Below the pieces are notes generated by a model. It ran no database searches. It was not told the origin of the DNA and saw only the letters and a list, made by a program, of their open reading frames with translations. Positions 16,366 to 25,586 of a stretch of DNA of 64,000 nt are shown piece by piece. Positions within the stretch are counted from its first letter, which is position 1; each line of letters starts with the position of its first letter. The stretch comes from Streptomyces platensis. GTDB lineage: Bacteria; Actinomycetota; Actinomycetes; Streptomycetales; Streptomycetaceae. The stretch lies in NCBI RefSeq assembly GCF_008704855.1, contig NZ_CP023691.1, forward strand, positions 5,270,001 through 5,334,000, in the 5' to 3' direction. Position numbers and translations under genes: made by a program.

Positions 16366-16546
16366 GTTGACGAGGTTATTCAGATAGGGATCACCATGTC
16401 AACGCTCGGATAGCGTGTACAGTCTGAATAGCAGCCACTATTTAAATGCTGCTCGCTATCGCAGTCCGGGGTCGTCGGCGGCCAGCCGTGCATGGCGCAG
16501 GCATCGCCGCAGTTCGCCCCTTGACCAGTGAGGAAAGGGAAGAGAG
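16366..16546. promoter_or_regulatory. Divergent control region with two wide dyads
   Basis: This region is AT-rich compared with its neighbours. Wide inverted pairs are present: TATTCAGA (16377-16384) with TCTGAATA (16423-16430), and GATAGCG (16409-16415) with CGCTATC (16454-16460). These could be half-sites for TetR dimers on the two promoters. The ferredoxin ribosome site AGGAAAGGGAAGAG sits just before ATG 16547. Confidence 0.5.
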
Positions 16547-16801
16547 ATGATCACGCAGCCCCCGCCGCAGCCCCTGCGGCTGGTGGTGGACCTCAACCGT
16601 TGCCAGAGCTACGGACAGTGCGTCTACGCCGCCCCGACGGTCTTCCGGTTCCACGGCGAGGAATCGCTGGAGTACGACTACGCGCCGGGCGACGGCGTCC
16701 GGCGCGAGGTGGAGCGCGCGGCGGCCGCCTGCCCGGTCCAGGCGATCACGCTCAGCGGTGCCACGGAGCCCGCGCCCGTCGCGTGCGGAGGCGGCCGGTG
16801 A
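16547..16801 (+). CDS. [3Fe-4S] P450-type ferredoxin
   Basis: 84 residues. CQSYGQC (Cys19 and Cys25, five residues apart) and the later ACPVQAI (Cys62) supply three cluster ligands, the pattern of single-cluster [3Fe-4S] ferredoxins that donate electrons to Streptomyces P450s. The C-terminus carries an extra Cys80. Its stop overlaps the GTG start of the reductase gene (GTGA), so the two are translationally coupled. It would shuttle electrons from the downstream FAD reductase to the P450 at the end of the operon. Confidence 0.93.
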   Translation: MITQPPPQPLRLVVDLNRCQSYGQCVYAAPTVFRFHGEESLEYDYAPGDGVRREVERAAAACPVQAITLSGATEPAPVACGGGR

Positions 16802-18171
16802 CCGCGGCGGGCGCAGCGGGGCTGCGTACCGGCCGGGTGGTGGTGGTCGGCGCCTCGCTGGCCGGGTTGCGCGCCGCCGAAGCCCTCCGCGACGAGGGGT
16901 TCACGGGGGAACTCACCTTGATCGGGGACGAGCCGCACGAGCCCTATGACCGGCCGCCGCTGTCGAAGGCGGTGCTGTCCGGCCGGCTGGACAGTGACCA
17001 CATCGCGCTGCCCCGGGTCCGTGACATCGGCGCCCGCTGGCTGCTGGGCACGCCCGCCACCGGGCTGGACGTACCCGGCCGCCGGGTGGAACTGGCCGAC
17101 GGCCGGAGCCTGGGGTACGACCGGCTGCTGATAGCCACCGGCACCCGGGCGCGCCGCTGGCCCGTCCAGGCCGGCGGCGGGCTGGAGGGTGTGCATGTGC
17201 TGCGTACCCGCGAGGACGCCGAGCGGCTGCGCGGCGCCCTGGCGGCCGGCCCGCGCCGGGTGCTGGTCGTCGGCGCCGGCTTCACGGGTGGCGAAGTGGC
17301 CTCCTCCTGCCGGGAGTTGGGGATCCCGGTGACGGTGACACAGCGCAGCGCGGCCCCGCTGGCCGGTGCGCTGGGCGGGGTGCTGGGCCGGGCCGCCGCC
17401 GAGTGGTACCGCGAGGTGGGGGTGGATCTGCGGCTGAACACCACGGTCCAGGCCCTGGAAGGTGACGCCTGCGGCCGGCTGCGCCGGGCGGTGCTGTCCG
17501 ACGGCACGGCGATGCCCGTCGAGGTGGCCGTGATCGCCACCGGCGCCGTGGCCAACACCGAGTGGCTGGCCGGCTCCGGGCTCGCCGCCGACCACCGGGG
17601 AGTGGTGAGCGAGGGCGACTGCCGGGCGGTGGCCGGCTCCGGCCGCCCGGTCGAGGACGTCTTCGTCGCCGGTGACGTCGCCCGCTGGCCGCACCCCCTC
17701 TACCCCGGGCAGCTGCTGCGCCTGGACCACTGGGACAACGCGGTCGCCCAGGCCCGCACCGCCGCATACAACCTCACCCGCGGCCCGGACGAACGGCGCG
17801 ACCACCAGCCGCTGCCCGCCTTCTGGTCCCAGCAGTTCGGCCGCTACCTCAAGTCCGTCGGAGTGCCGGCCGTCGCCGATCGGGTCGTGGTCACCCAAGG
17901 GGCCCTCGACCAGCGGCAGTTCGTCGCCGCATACGGGCTCAAGGGCAGGTTGGTCGGCGTCGTGTCGGTCGACTCCCCGCGGGTGCTGGACGGCTACGCG
18001 GCCCTCATCGAAGCCCGCGCGCCGTTCCCGCCCCGGCTGGGCGCCACGGACGGACCGGACCGGCTCGAACCCGTCGATGCCGGCTTCCCCGGCCGTGCTG
18101 CCGGCGGCCCCCAGGAGCACGACATCCGCACGCCCTCGGCCCTCGCGCCGGCCCAGACCGCACACCGGTGA
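16798..18171 (+). CDS. FAD-dependent ferredoxin reductase
   Basis: 457 residues of the putidaredoxin-reductase (CamA-like) group. The FAD motif is VVVGASLAGLRAAEAL (about 14-30), followed by DEPHEPYDRPPLSKAVLSG, the NAD(P)H motif VLVVGAGFTGGEVASS (about 155-170) and the second FAD contact VEDVFVAGDVARW. The C-terminal reductase domain includes FWSQQFGRYLKSVG. The start is GTG 16798, overlapping the ferredoxin stop. It transfers electrons from NAD(P)H to the ferredoxin. About 30 residues at the C-terminus are Pro/Ala-rich and probably disordered. Confidence 0.92.
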   Translation: MTAAGAAGLRTGRVVVVGASLAGLRAAEALRDEGFTGELTLIGDEPHEPYDRPPLSKAVLSGRLDSDHIALPRVRDIGARWLLGTPATGLDVPGRRVELADGRSLGYDRLLIATGTRARRWPVQAGGGLEGVHVLRTREDAERLRGALAAGPRRVLVVGAGFTGGEVASSCRELGIPVTVTQRSAAPLAGALGGVLGRAAAEWYREVGVDLRLNTTVQALEGDACGRLRRAVLSDGTAMPVEVAVIATGAVANTEWLAGSGLAADHRGVVSEGDCRAVAGSGRPVEDVFVAGDVARWPHPLYPGQLLRLDHWDNAVAQARTAAYNLTRGPDERRDHQPLPAFWSQQFGRYLKSVGVPAVADRVVVTQGALDQRQFVAAYGLKGRLVGVVSVDSPRVLDGYAALIEARAPFPPRLGATDGPDRLEPVDAGFPGRAAGGPQEHDIRTPSALAPAQTAHR

Positions 18172-18184
18172 ACGGAGACCTCTC

Positions 18185-19414
18185 ATGACGACTTCCACCG
18201 CACCTTCGGCAACGGACCTCTTCGCCCAGGCCATGCGGTACGACCACCGTGCCGACCCCTACCCGTACTACGCCCAGCTCCGCCGGGAGCCGGTCGTGCG
18301 TATGGACGACGGCTCCTGGCTGGTCAGCGGCCACCGGGAGATCCGGCAGCTGCTGCACGACCCGCGCAGCAGTGCCGACCGGCTCAACCCGCAGACCAAG
18401 GTCCCGAAGGCCGCCAGGGGTCTGCTCGTGCAGGACCCGCCCCTGCATGACCAGCTGCGTCGCGTGGTCTCCCAGGAGTTCATCCCCCGGATCACGGGCA
18501 TGCGGGACCACCTCGGCGCGCTGGTCTCCGGGCTTCTCGACGCCCAGGCCGGCGACCGCCCCGGCCGGCTCGACGTGGTCGCCGATCTCGCCTATCCGCT
18601 ACCGGTCACGGTGATCTGCGAACTGCTCGGCGTGCCCCGCGAGGACGAGCCCCTCTTCGGCAGCATCGCTCGCCGCCTCACCCGGGGCCTGGACCCCATC
18701 GACACCCAGACCGAGGAAGAACTCCGCGAACTCGACCAGGCACGCGGCGAGTTGATGCAGTACCTGGAAGGGGTCATCGCCCGGCGCCGCACCGAGCCCG
18801 GCACCGACCTGCTGTCCGGCCTGATGTTCCACCAGGATCCCGACGACGTGATGGGCCCGGTCCAGCTGCGCGTCACCCTCGGCCTGCTGCTGATCGCCGG
18901 TCACGAAACCACCGTCAACCTCATCGCCAACGGCACCCTCGCCCTGCTGCGCAACCCCGACGCCCTCGCCCGGCTGCGCGAAGACCCCGACCTGGCCACC
19001 CCGCTGGTGGAGGAGGTGCTGCGCTACGACCCGCCCGTGCAGATGTCCGGCCGCAGCGCCCTGGCCGACATCGACCTCGCCGGCACCACCATCCCCAAGG
19101 GCTCCCGCATCCGCCTGTTGCTCGCCGCGGGCAACCGCGACGCCACCCGCTTCGACGACCCCGACCGGTTCGTCCCCGACCGCCGGGACAACGCCCACCT
19201 CGGCTTCGGCGGCGGAATCCACTACTGCATCGGCGCCACCCTCGCCCGCGCCGAGGCGCAGATAGCGCTCACCGCCCTGGCCCGCAGGCTCCGCTCGCCG
19301 CGCCTGGTTGCCGACCCGCCGCCGTACCGGGAGAACGCCGTCCTGCGCGGCCCGGAACAGCTGCTGGTCGCCTTCGATCAGCTCGTCCCGGACGGCCCTC
19401 AGGGTGTGTCGTAG
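18185..19414 (+). CDS. Cytochrome P450
   Basis: 409 residues, standard bacterial length. The I-helix oxygen motif is AGHETT (in LGLLLIAGHETTVNLIANG), the K-helix ExxR is EEVLRYDP, and the heme-binding loop is FGGGIHYCIGATLARAE with the axial Cys. It starts 13 bases after the reductase gene at ATG 18185 with GGAGA upstream. Ferredoxin, reductase and P450 adjacent in one operon supply a complete class I electron chain. Its 3' end overlaps the convergent NTF2-like gene by 16 bases. The substrate is unknown. Confidence 0.95.
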   Translation: MTTSTAPSATDLFAQAMRYDHRADPYPYYAQLRREPVVRMDDGSWLVSGHREIRQLLHDPRSSADRLNPQTKVPKAARGLLVQDPPLHDQLRRVVSQEFIPRITGMRDHLGALVSGLLDAQAGDRPGRLDVVADLAYPLPVTVICELLGVPREDEPLFGSIARRLTRGLDPIDTQTEEELRELDQARGELMQYLEGVIARRRTEPGTDLLSGLMFHQDPDDVMGPVQLRVTLGLLLIAGHETTVNLIANGTLALLRNPDALARLREDPDLATPLVEEVLRYDPPVQMSGRSALADIDLAGTTIPKGSRIRLLLAAGNRDATRFDDPDRFVPDRRDNAHLGFGGGIHYCIGATLARAEAQIALTALARRLRSPRLVADPPPYRENAVLRGPEQLLVAFDQLVPDGPQGVS

Positions 19415-19935
19415 GGCGCCTCGCCGGTCTCCGTGGGCCGGGGAGGCACGCCCTGACCGGCCGGAGTGAACGCGTCGAGGGTGTCCTCGCCCATGGTCCA
19501 CCAGACGCCGAGTTGCTGGCGGGTCAGCCGCCAGCCGTCGGCGGTCCGGGTGTACTCCCAGGCGTAGGGGCCGCCCATGGCGTAGGGCGAGGCGGCCGTT
19601 CCGGGGCCGGTGACGGCTACGAACCACATGTAGCCGATGCCGGTCGCCCGGTCGCCTCGCACCTCGAAGTCCATGTTGAGGAGGTGGTGCTGCATGGTGG
19701 CGTACGGCGCCTCGGCCTCGATGACCTTGGCCAGGATCGCCTCACGGCCGTGGATGTGGTCCCACGGGCCGAACTCCAGGACCGCGTCCTCGGCCCAGCA
19801 CTCGATCCAGGTGCGCCAGTCCTTGCGGTCCAGCGCCCGCCAGCCGTGGATCATCAGCGCACGCAGGGACTCCTTGTCCTCCAGGTGCTGCAGGCGCCGG
19901 GCGAGGGTGTCGTCGTGGGCGGGGGTGGTGGGCAT
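19399..19935 (-). CDS. NTF2/SnoaL-like domain protein
   Basis: 178 residues. The SnoaL_4-like fold is indicated by LQHLEDKESLRALMIHGWRA, the following RKDWRTWIECWAEDAVLEFG, and TMQHHLLNMDFEVRGDRATG, as in small ring-modifying enzymes, dehydratases and dioxygenase beta-like subunits. The start is ATG 19935 with GAGGAG 5 bases upstream. It is convergent with and overlaps the P450 gene by 16 bases and is divergent from the MerR gene. It may act on the P450 substrate or product, or be controlled by the MerR regulator. Confidence 0.82.
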   Translation of the reverse strand: MPTTPAHDDTLARRLQHLEDKESLRALMIHGWRALDRKDWRTWIECWAEDAVLEFGPWDHIHGREAILAKVIEAEAPYATMQHHLLNMDFEVRGDRATGIGYMWFVAVTGPGTAASPYAMGGPYAWEYTRTADGWRLTRQQLGVWWTMGEDTLDAFTPAGQGVPPRPTETGEAPYDTP

Positions 19936-20132
19936 GAGGGCTCCTCGGAGGTGTGGGATGCGGCAACTCTGGGCCGCCGGCGGCCACTTCTCCAGGGCGG
20001 GCCGAGGCCGGGTGCCGCACACCCGGGCACGGGCGGATCGCCATCGCCCTCCGCGGTGGCCGTGGCCCGTCACCCGGATATCGGCCTGCCCATGAGCCCT
20101 CCGTCGCCTCTTGGACGGCGACGTCATCCATG

Positions 20133-20155
20133 ATTGGATAGTTCTACTGTCCAAT
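20133..20155. promoter_or_regulatory. Dyad upstream of MerR gene
   Basis: ATTGGATAG (20133-20141) and CTGTCCAAT (20147-20155) form a 9-bp inverted repeat with one mismatch and a 5-base spacer. It lies just upstream of the merR-like start, where MerR proteins typically bind their own promoter. Confidence 0.6.
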
Positions 20156-20170
20156 GGAGGGTGCACGAGC

Positions 20171-20806
20171 ATGCGGCTGGCGGAGCTGAGTGAGCGCAGC
20201 GGTGTGTCCACCGCCACGATCAAGTACTACCTGCGTGAAGGGCTGCTCCAGCCCGGGCGCCGGGTCTCCGCCACCCAGGCCGAATACGGGGAGGACCATC
20301 TGCGGCGGCTGCGCCTGGTGCGGGCGCTGATCCAGATCGGCGGGGTTCCGGTGGCCGCCGCGCGCGACGTGATCGCTGCCGCGGAGGACGAGTCGCTGGA
20401 CCACCACCTGCGGCTGGGCGCGGCGACCCGGGCGCTGCCCTGCGCCGAGCGGCCCGCCGGGGACGACCCGGCGGTGGAGACCGCCCGCCGGTCGGTGGCG
20501 GGGCTGCTGGAGCGGCTGGGCTGGTCCGCCGGCCGCGGCCCGGACCTGCGCAACCCCGCCCACCGGCGGCTCATCGACTCGGTCGCCGCGCTGGTCCGGC
20601 TCGGCTACCCCTGCGACACCGAGCAGTTGCTGCCGTACGCGCGGCTGGCAGCGCAACTGGCGGTCACCGACCTGGACATGGTCGAGCAGCAGCCGACCCC
20701 GACCGGGCAGATCGAGGCAGCCGTCGCGCTGACGGTGCTGTACGAACCGGTGCTGCTGAGCCTGCGGCGGATGGCCCACGCGGAGGAGTCGGCCCGGCGG
20801 TTCTGA
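20171..20806 (+). CDS. MerR-family transcriptional regulator
   Basis: 211 residues from ATG 20171. The MerR HTH is at 1-70 (MRLAELSERSGVSTATIKYY, then LREGLLQPGRRVSATQAEYG), with a longer-than-usual C-terminal effector domain (about 75-205). GGAGG lies 10 bases before the start. It is divergent from the NTF2-like gene and belongs to the P450 locus by position. No cysteine cluster for metal sensing is seen, so a small organic ligand is more likely. Confidence 0.87.
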   Translation: MRLAELSERSGVSTATIKYYLREGLLQPGRRVSATQAEYGEDHLRRLRLVRALIQIGGVPVAAARDVIAAAEDESLDHHLRLGAATRALPCAERPAGDDPAVETARRSVAGLLERLGWSAGRGPDLRNPAHRRLIDSVAALVRLGYPCDTEQLLPYARLAAQLAVTDLDMVEQQPTPTGQIEAAVALTVLYEPVLLSLRRMAHAEESARRF

Positions 20807-20840
20807 GGCGCCGCCTCCGCCCCGCCCGCAACCCGGTCCC

Positions 20841-21710
20841 TCACAAACCCCCGCCGTGCCGCCCCATCACCTCATGCGCCAGCCGGATCAGGTCCGGGAT
20901 CCGCGGATGTCCCGGGCCGTCGCGCCAGGCGATGACGACGGGGACGGATGGGGCGTCGGTGAGGGGGACGTAGGCCATGGCGGGGTGGGGGTGCATCTCG
21001 GCGGTGGCGGAGGTGGTGACGCCGACGGCGCGGCCGCCGGTGATGGCGGCCAGCCAGTCGTCGGTGTTGCCGATGGTGATCGTGGCGGCGGGGCGGGCCG
21101 ACGGGGGCCACAGGTCGAGGGAGGTGACACCGGAGACGGTGTTGACGGCGATGGTGCGGTCGGCCAGATCCGTGAGGGAGAGGGCGGTACGGCCGGCCAG
21201 CGGGTCGTCGGCGGGCAGGCCGGCCACTCTCGGCTCGGTGGTCAGCCGCTCGGTGACCAGGCCCGGGGCGCGGACCTCGCCGCGGAGCAGGGCCGCGTCC
21301 ACCTCGCCGCGGGCGAGACCGGCCGTGCGGTCGTCGATACGGAGGAGTTCGAGCGGGGTCGCCGGGTGCTCCTCGTGCCAGCGGCGCAGCAGCGCGGTGG
21401 TGTCCGTACCGGCGGCCGACCAGGCGTGGCCCAGCCGCAGCGGCCAGGCGGTGTGCCGGGCGTAGCCGAGCGCCCGGTCGAAGGCGGCCACCGCGACCGC
21501 GGCCCGGTCGCGAAAGGACAGCCCGTCGGGGGTGAGCGCGAGGTGATGGGTGGAGCGGTCGACGAGATGGACGCCGAGGGCCTGTTCCAGCTGGCGCAGG
21601 GTGCGGGAGACGGCGGGCTGGGTCAGATGCAGCCGCTCGGCGGCGCGGGTGATGCTGAGGGTGTCGGCGATGGCGAGAAAGCAGCGGAAATGACGCAGCT
21701 CGATGCTCAT
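20841..21710 (-). CDS. LysR-family regulator
   Basis: 289 residues. The N-terminal HTH at 1-60 (ELRHFRCFLAIADTLSITRA, then AERLHLTQPAVSRTLRQLEQ) is a textbook LysR domain, followed by a periplasmic-binding-like effector domain (about 90-285). It is divergent from the RhtA/EamA exporter gene with 69 bases between, the usual arrangement for a LysR regulator and its target. ATG 21710 is the natural start. Confidence 0.9.
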   Translation of the reverse strand: MSIELRHFRCFLAIADTLSITRAAERLHLTQPAVSRTLRQLEQALGVHLVDRSTHHLALTPDGLSFRDRAAVAVAAFDRALGYARHTAWPLRLGHAWSAAGTDTTALLRRWHEEHPATPLELLRIDDRTAGLARGEVDAALLRGEVRAPGLVTERLTTEPRVAGLPADDPLAGRTALSLTDLADRTIAVNTVSGVTSLDLWPPSARPAATITIGNTDDWLAAITGGRAVGVTTSATAEMHPHPAMAYVPLTDAPSVPVVIAWRDGPGHPRIPDLIRLAHEVMGRHGGGL

Positions 21711-21779
21711 GCGCGCGGAGCATAACAACAGGGGAAAAGGCATTTCACGGACCGGAACGGCGGGCCGTAGCGTGGTGGC

Positions 21780-22784
21780 GTGAATGCTTCGCCCGAGACT
21801 CCCGATGGCGGTACGCCCGCCACCCCCGCCCCTCCCGTCGACACCGCGCCCGCCCGTGACGGGGGGCTTGCGCACCCGATACCGCCCTCGCCCGAGGTGC
21901 TGACGGCGGAGGCGCAGGCCGGGAGAGCCGGCGGGGCCGGGGCGCGCGGGCGGATCGGGTCGGTGGCGCTGGTCATCGGCGGGATCGTCTCCCTTCAGTT
22001 CGGCTCGTCGGTGGCGGTGCTGCTCTTTCCGCGGGCCGGTGCGCTGGGCGTGGTCACCCTGCGGCTGGTGGTCGCCGCACTGGTGCTGCTGATCGTCTGC
22101 CGTCCCAAGCTGCGCGGTCATGCGCGGGGCGACTGGGCCACGGTGCTGGCCTTCGGCGTCGCACTGGCCGGGATGAACTCGCTCTTCTACCAGGCCATCG
22201 ACCGCATTCCGCTGGGTGCCGCGGTCACCCTGGAGTTCCTCGGGCCGCTCATCCTGTCGGTGGCGACCTCCCGCAGGCTGCTGAGCCTGGTGTGGGCGGC
22301 GCTGGCCCTGGGCGGCGTGGTGCTGCTGGGACGCGAGGGGCTCGACGGGCTCAACCTCACCGGAGCGGCGTTCGCGCTGGCGGCCGGCGGGCTGTGGGCC
22401 GCCTACATCCTGCTCTCCGCCCGTACGGGACAGCGCTTCCCGCAGGCGGACGGCCTGGCCCTGGCGATGACGGTCGCGGCGCTGCTCAGCCTGCCGTTCG
22501 GCATCGTCAGCGCGGGCTCCGCCCTGATCGACCCGGTCACCCTGGGGCTGGGCGCCGCGGTCGCCCTGATGTCGTCCGTCCTGCCCTACACCCTGGAACT
22601 GCTCGCCCTGCGCAAGCTGCCGGCCGCCGGTTTCGCGGTGATGATGAGCCTGGAGCCGGCCGCCGCGGCCACCGCCGGATTCCTCGTCCTGCACCAGGCC
22701 CTGGGCTGGGCCGAGGTGCTGGCCATCGGGCTGGTCGTGCTGGCGAGTGTGGGAGCCGTACGGAGCGCGGGGGCCCACAGCTGA
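21780..22784 (+). CDS. RhtA/EamA-type exporter
   Basis: 334 residues with ten predicted spans arranged as two EamA repeats (for example ALVIGGIVSLQFGSSVAVLL; LGAAVTLEFLGPLILSVATS; LPAAGFAVMMSLEPAAAATA). GAAVTLEFLGPL and MMSLEPAAAA are typical of the threonine/homoserine exporter RhtA group. An extra 55-residue Pro/Ala-rich N-terminus precedes the first span; the start is GTG 21780 unless an internal start is used. It probably exports an amino acid or metabolite under the divergent LysR protein. Confidence 0.87.
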   Translation: MNASPETPDGGTPATPAPPVDTAPARDGGLAHPIPPSPEVLTAEAQAGRAGGAGARGRIGSVALVIGGIVSLQFGSSVAVLLFPRAGALGVVTLRLVVAALVLLIVCRPKLRGHARGDWATVLAFGVALAGMNSLFYQAIDRIPLGAAVTLEFLGPLILSVATSRRLLSLVWAALALGGVVLLGREGLDGLNLTGAAFALAAGGLWAAYILLSARTGQRFPQADGLALAMTVAALLSLPFGIVSAGSALIDPVTLGLGAAVALMSSVLPYTLELLALRKLPAAGFAVMMSLEPAAAATAGFLVLHQALGWAEVLAIGLVVLASVGAVRSAGAHS

Positions 22785-22785
22785 A

Positions 22786-22814
22786 CCAGGGGGCGGCCCG
22801 CGGCGGCCCCCTGG
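22786..22814 (+). terminator. Terminator after the exporter gene
   Basis: CCAGGGGGC (22786-22794) pairs with GCCCCCTGG (22806-22814) across an 11-base GC-rich loop, immediately after the exporter stop codon. Confidence 0.65.
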
Positions 22815-22935
22815 GCCGCCGCCCCGCCCCCTGCTGCACGCCTCCCGCACGCCGCTTCGGGGTCATGCACACCGTCAGGACCCTTCAGTCGATGGCAGCC
22901 GGCCACCACCGCGCAGTTCGCGCCCTCGCAGGAAA

Positions 22936-22957
22936 AATCATGCAGGCGTGCTTGATT
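22936..22957. promoter_or_regulatory. Palindromic operator upstream of the catabolic operon
   Basis: AATCATGCA (22936-22944) and TGCTTGATT (22949-22957) form an imperfect palindrome with one mismatch, 99 bases before the first gene of the operon, in an AT-richer stretch continuing GTTTCTG. It is a candidate site for the TetR protein encoded at the end of the same operon. The rest of 22815-23055 shows no gene. Confidence 0.55.
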
Positions 22958-23055
22958 GTTTCTGTCGGCGCTGCCACGCTCGGACCCGTACCGCACCAAC
23001 GCCTGTCAACCCGCCCTGGCCGTAGGCCACATGGGGCCGATGAGGGGAGTGCCGC

Positions 23056-23859
23056 GTGTCCGATCCCGGCGCCGTACTGGCGGATCTCAGGGCGGAGAGT
23101 GAGCAGCTGGACGCGCTGGTCGCGGGGCTGTCGGCCGAGCGCTGGGCGGCCCCGACGCCCGCCGAGGGCTGGACGATCGCCCACCAGATCGCTCATCTGG
23201 CCTGGACCGACCGGCAGGCGCTGCTCTCGGCCACCGACCCGGAGGGGTTCGTGCGCGCCGCGCAGGAAGCCCTCGCCGCGCCGCTGACCTTTGTCGACGA
23301 GGCCGCCGAGGCCGGTGCGCGGACACCTCCCGCGGAGCTGCTCGCGGACTGGCGGGCCGGCCGTGAGGAGCTGCTCAGGGCGCTCAGGGAGCGGCCGGCC
23401 GGGGAGAAACTGCCCTGGTACGGCCCGCCGATGAGCGTGGCCTCGATGGCCACCGCGCGGCTGATGGAGACCTGGGCGCACGGGCAGGACATCGCCGACG
23501 CCCTGGGTGCCGTCCGGCCGCCCACCGCCCGGCTGCGGCATATCGCCCGGATCGGGGTGCGGACCCGCAACTTCGCCTATGCGACGCATCAACTCACCCC
23601 GCCCGACGAGGAGTTCCGGGTCGAGCTGCGGGCACCCGACGGCACGGTGTGGGAGTACGGGCCGCCGGAGGCCCCCCAGCGGGTGACCGGTACGGCGCTG
23701 GAGTTCTGTCTGCTGGTGACCCAGCGGGCGCACCGCGCCGATCTGCCGTCCGTACGGGCCGAGGGAGCGGACGCGGAGCGCTGGCTGGAGATCGCACAGG
23801 CCTTCGCGGGCCCGCCGGGCAAGGGGCGGGAGCCCTCCGGGAAAGCCGCCACCTCATGA
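23056..23859 (+). CDS. TIGR03084-family metal-binding protein (DinB/MDMPI-like)
   Basis: 267 residues from GTG 23056. The N-terminal DinB/maleylpyruvate-isomerase-like helical bundle ([34 protein letters not shown]) presents three His in positions expected to bind a divalent metal. The C-terminal half contains the [19 protein letters not shown] segment of the TIGR03084 family. Members may use mycothiol, but the reaction is unknown. It is the first gene of the catabolic operon and overlaps the AtuA-family gene by ATGA. Confidence 0.87.
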   Translation: MSDPGAVLADLRAESEQLDALVAGLSAERWAAPTPAEGWTIAHQIAHLAWTDRQALLSATDPEGFVRAAQEALAAPLTFVDEAAEAGARTPPAELLADWRAGREELLRALRERPAGEKLPWYGPPMSVASMATARLMETWAHGQDIADALGAVRPPTARLRHIARIGVRTRNFAYATHQLTPPDEEFRVELRAPDGTVWEYGPPEAPQRVTGTALEFCLLVTQRAHRADLPSVRAEGADAERWLEIAQAFAGPPGKGREPSGKAATS

Positions 23860-25586
23860 GCGACCGCGGCGCGATACGCCCCATAGGCGCCGACCCCGAC
23901 GTGCTCCGCGTCGGCAACGCCTCCGGCTTCTACGGCGACCGCTTCGACGCGCTGCGCGAGATGCTCACCGGCGGCCCGCTGGACGTGCTGACCGGCGACT
24001 ATCTCGCCGAGCTGACCATGCTGATCCTGGGCCGGGACCGGCTGAAGGACCCCACCCGCGGCTATGCCAGGACCTTTCTGCGGCAGCTGGAGGACGGGCT
24101 CGGGCTGGCCGTCGAGCGCGGCGTGCGGATCGTCGCCAACGCCGGCGGGCTGAACCCGGCCGGACTCGCCGACGCCGTACGGGAGTTGGCGGACAAGGCC
24201 GGGGTGCCCGTACGGGTGGCGCATGTGGAGGGCGACGATCTGCTGGCGCGCGGGGGGTGGGGCGAGGGAGTGCTGACCGCCAACGCCTACCTGGGCGGCG
24301 GGGGGATCGCCGCCTGTCTGCGGGCCGGTGCCGACGTGGTGGTGACCGGGCGGGTCACCGATGCCGCGCTGGTCAGCGGCGCGGCCCAGGCGCACTTCGG
24401 CTGGCGGCCGCAGGATCTGGACCAGCTGGCCGGTGCGGTGGCCGCCGGGCACGTCCTGGAATGCGGTACCCAGGCCACCGGCGGCAACTACTCCTTCTTC
24501 GACGCCCATGACGTGCTGCGGCCCGGCTTCCCGCTCGCCGAGATCGCCGCGGACGGCAGCGCGGTGATCACCAAACACCCGGGCACCGGCGGCGCGATCA
24601 CCCCCGGCACCGTCACCGCCCAGCTGCTGTACGAGACGGCCGGCGCCCGCTACGCCGGGCCGGATGTGACGGCCCGGCTGGACACCGTACGGCTGACCGA
24701 GGAGGCGCCGGACCGGGTCCGGATCGACGGTGTACGGGGCGAGGCGCCGCCGCCGACCCTCAAGACCGGGCTGACCCGCCTCGGCGGCTGGCGCAACGAG
24801 GTCACCTTTGTCCTGACCGGACTGGACGTTCCAAAGAAGGCCGCGCTGGTCCGCCGGCAGATGGAGGCGGCCCTCGACGCGGCGGAGCACCGCCCGGCCG
24901 AGGTGCGCTGGACGCTGGCCCGCACCGACCGGGACGACGCGGCGGTCCAGGAGGAGGCGAGCGCACTGCTGCGCCTGGTGGTGCGGGACCCCGACCAGGA
25001 CGTCGTCGGGCGGGTGGTCAGCGGCGCCGCGGTCGAGCTGGCACTGGCCAGCTACCCCGGCTTCCATGTCACCGCGCCACCCGGTAAGGGCACCCCGTAC
25101 GGGGTCTTCGAGGCGGTCGCGGTGGACGCGGCCGAGGTGCCGCACTGCGCCGTACTGCCGGACGGCACCCGCATCAGCGCCCAACCGGCGTCGGCCACCC
25201 AGGAGTTGGTGCGGCTGCCCGACCCGCCGCTCCCCGAGCCGCTGCCCGTCGGGGCCACCCGGCGGGGGCCGCTCGGCCTGGTAGCCGGAGCCCGCAGCGG
25301 CGACAAGGGCGGCTCGGCGAACGTCGGGGTGTGGGCCCGCACCGACCAGGCCTGGCGCTGGCTGGCCCACGAGCTGACCGTCGAGCGGTTCCGGCAACTG
25401 CTCCCCGAGACCGCTGACCTGCCGGTCGACCGGCACGTACTGCCGAATCTGCGGGCGCTCAACTTCGTCGTCGACGGGCTGCTCGGCGAGGGCGTCGCCG
25501 CGCAGGCCCGGTTCGATCCCCAGGCCAAGGCCGTGGGGGAGTGGCTGCGTTCGCGGCACATGGACATACCGGAGGTGTTGTGGTGA
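23856..25586 (+). CDS. AtuA-family protein (acyclic terpene utilisation family)
   Basis: 576 residues. It begins with the family N-terminus ([20 protein letters not shown]) and contains [20 protein letters not shown], then [17 protein letters not shown] and [15 protein letters not shown]. The last 110 residues ([20 protein letters not shown]) are the extra C-terminal domain seen in long AtuA proteins. AtuA belongs to the Pseudomonas citronellol/geranyl-CoA cluster; its biochemical role is not established. It is coupled by overlap to the genes on both sides (ATGA upstream, GTGA downstream), so it works with the carboxylase. Confidence 0.88.
   Translation: MSDRGAIRPIGADPDVLRVGNASGFYGDRFDALREMLTGGPLDVLTGDYLAELTMLILGRDRLKDPTRGYARTFLRQLEDGLGLAVERGVRIVANAGGLNPAGLADAVRELADKAGVPVRVAHVEGDDLLARGGWGEGVLTANAYLGGGGIAACLRAGADVVVTGRVTDAALVSGAAQAHFGWRPQDLDQLAGAVAAGHVLECGTQATGGNYSFFDAHDVLRPGFPLAEIAADGSAVITKHPGTGGAITPGTVTAQLLYETAGARYAGPDVTARLDTVRLTEEAPDRVRIDGVRGEAPPPTLKTGLTRLGGWRNEVTFVLTGLDVPKKAALVRRQMEAALDAAEHRPAEVRWTLARTDRDDAAVQEEASALLRLVVRDPDQDVVGRVVSGAAVELALASYPGFHVTAPPGKGTPYGVFEAVAVDAAEVPHCAVLPDGTRISAQPASATQELVRLPDPPLPEPLPVGATRRGPLGLVAGARSGDKGGSANVGVWARTDQAWRWLAHELTVERFRQLLPETADLPVDRHVLPNLRALNFVVDGLLGEGVAAQARFDPQAKAVGEWLRSRHMDIPEVLW

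Noticed and set aside
15706-20806. P450 locus as a natural-product biosynthetic cluster
   Set aside because: No synthase, terpene cyclase, NRPS or PKS gene in the window; an isolated oxidation system is the more cautious reading.
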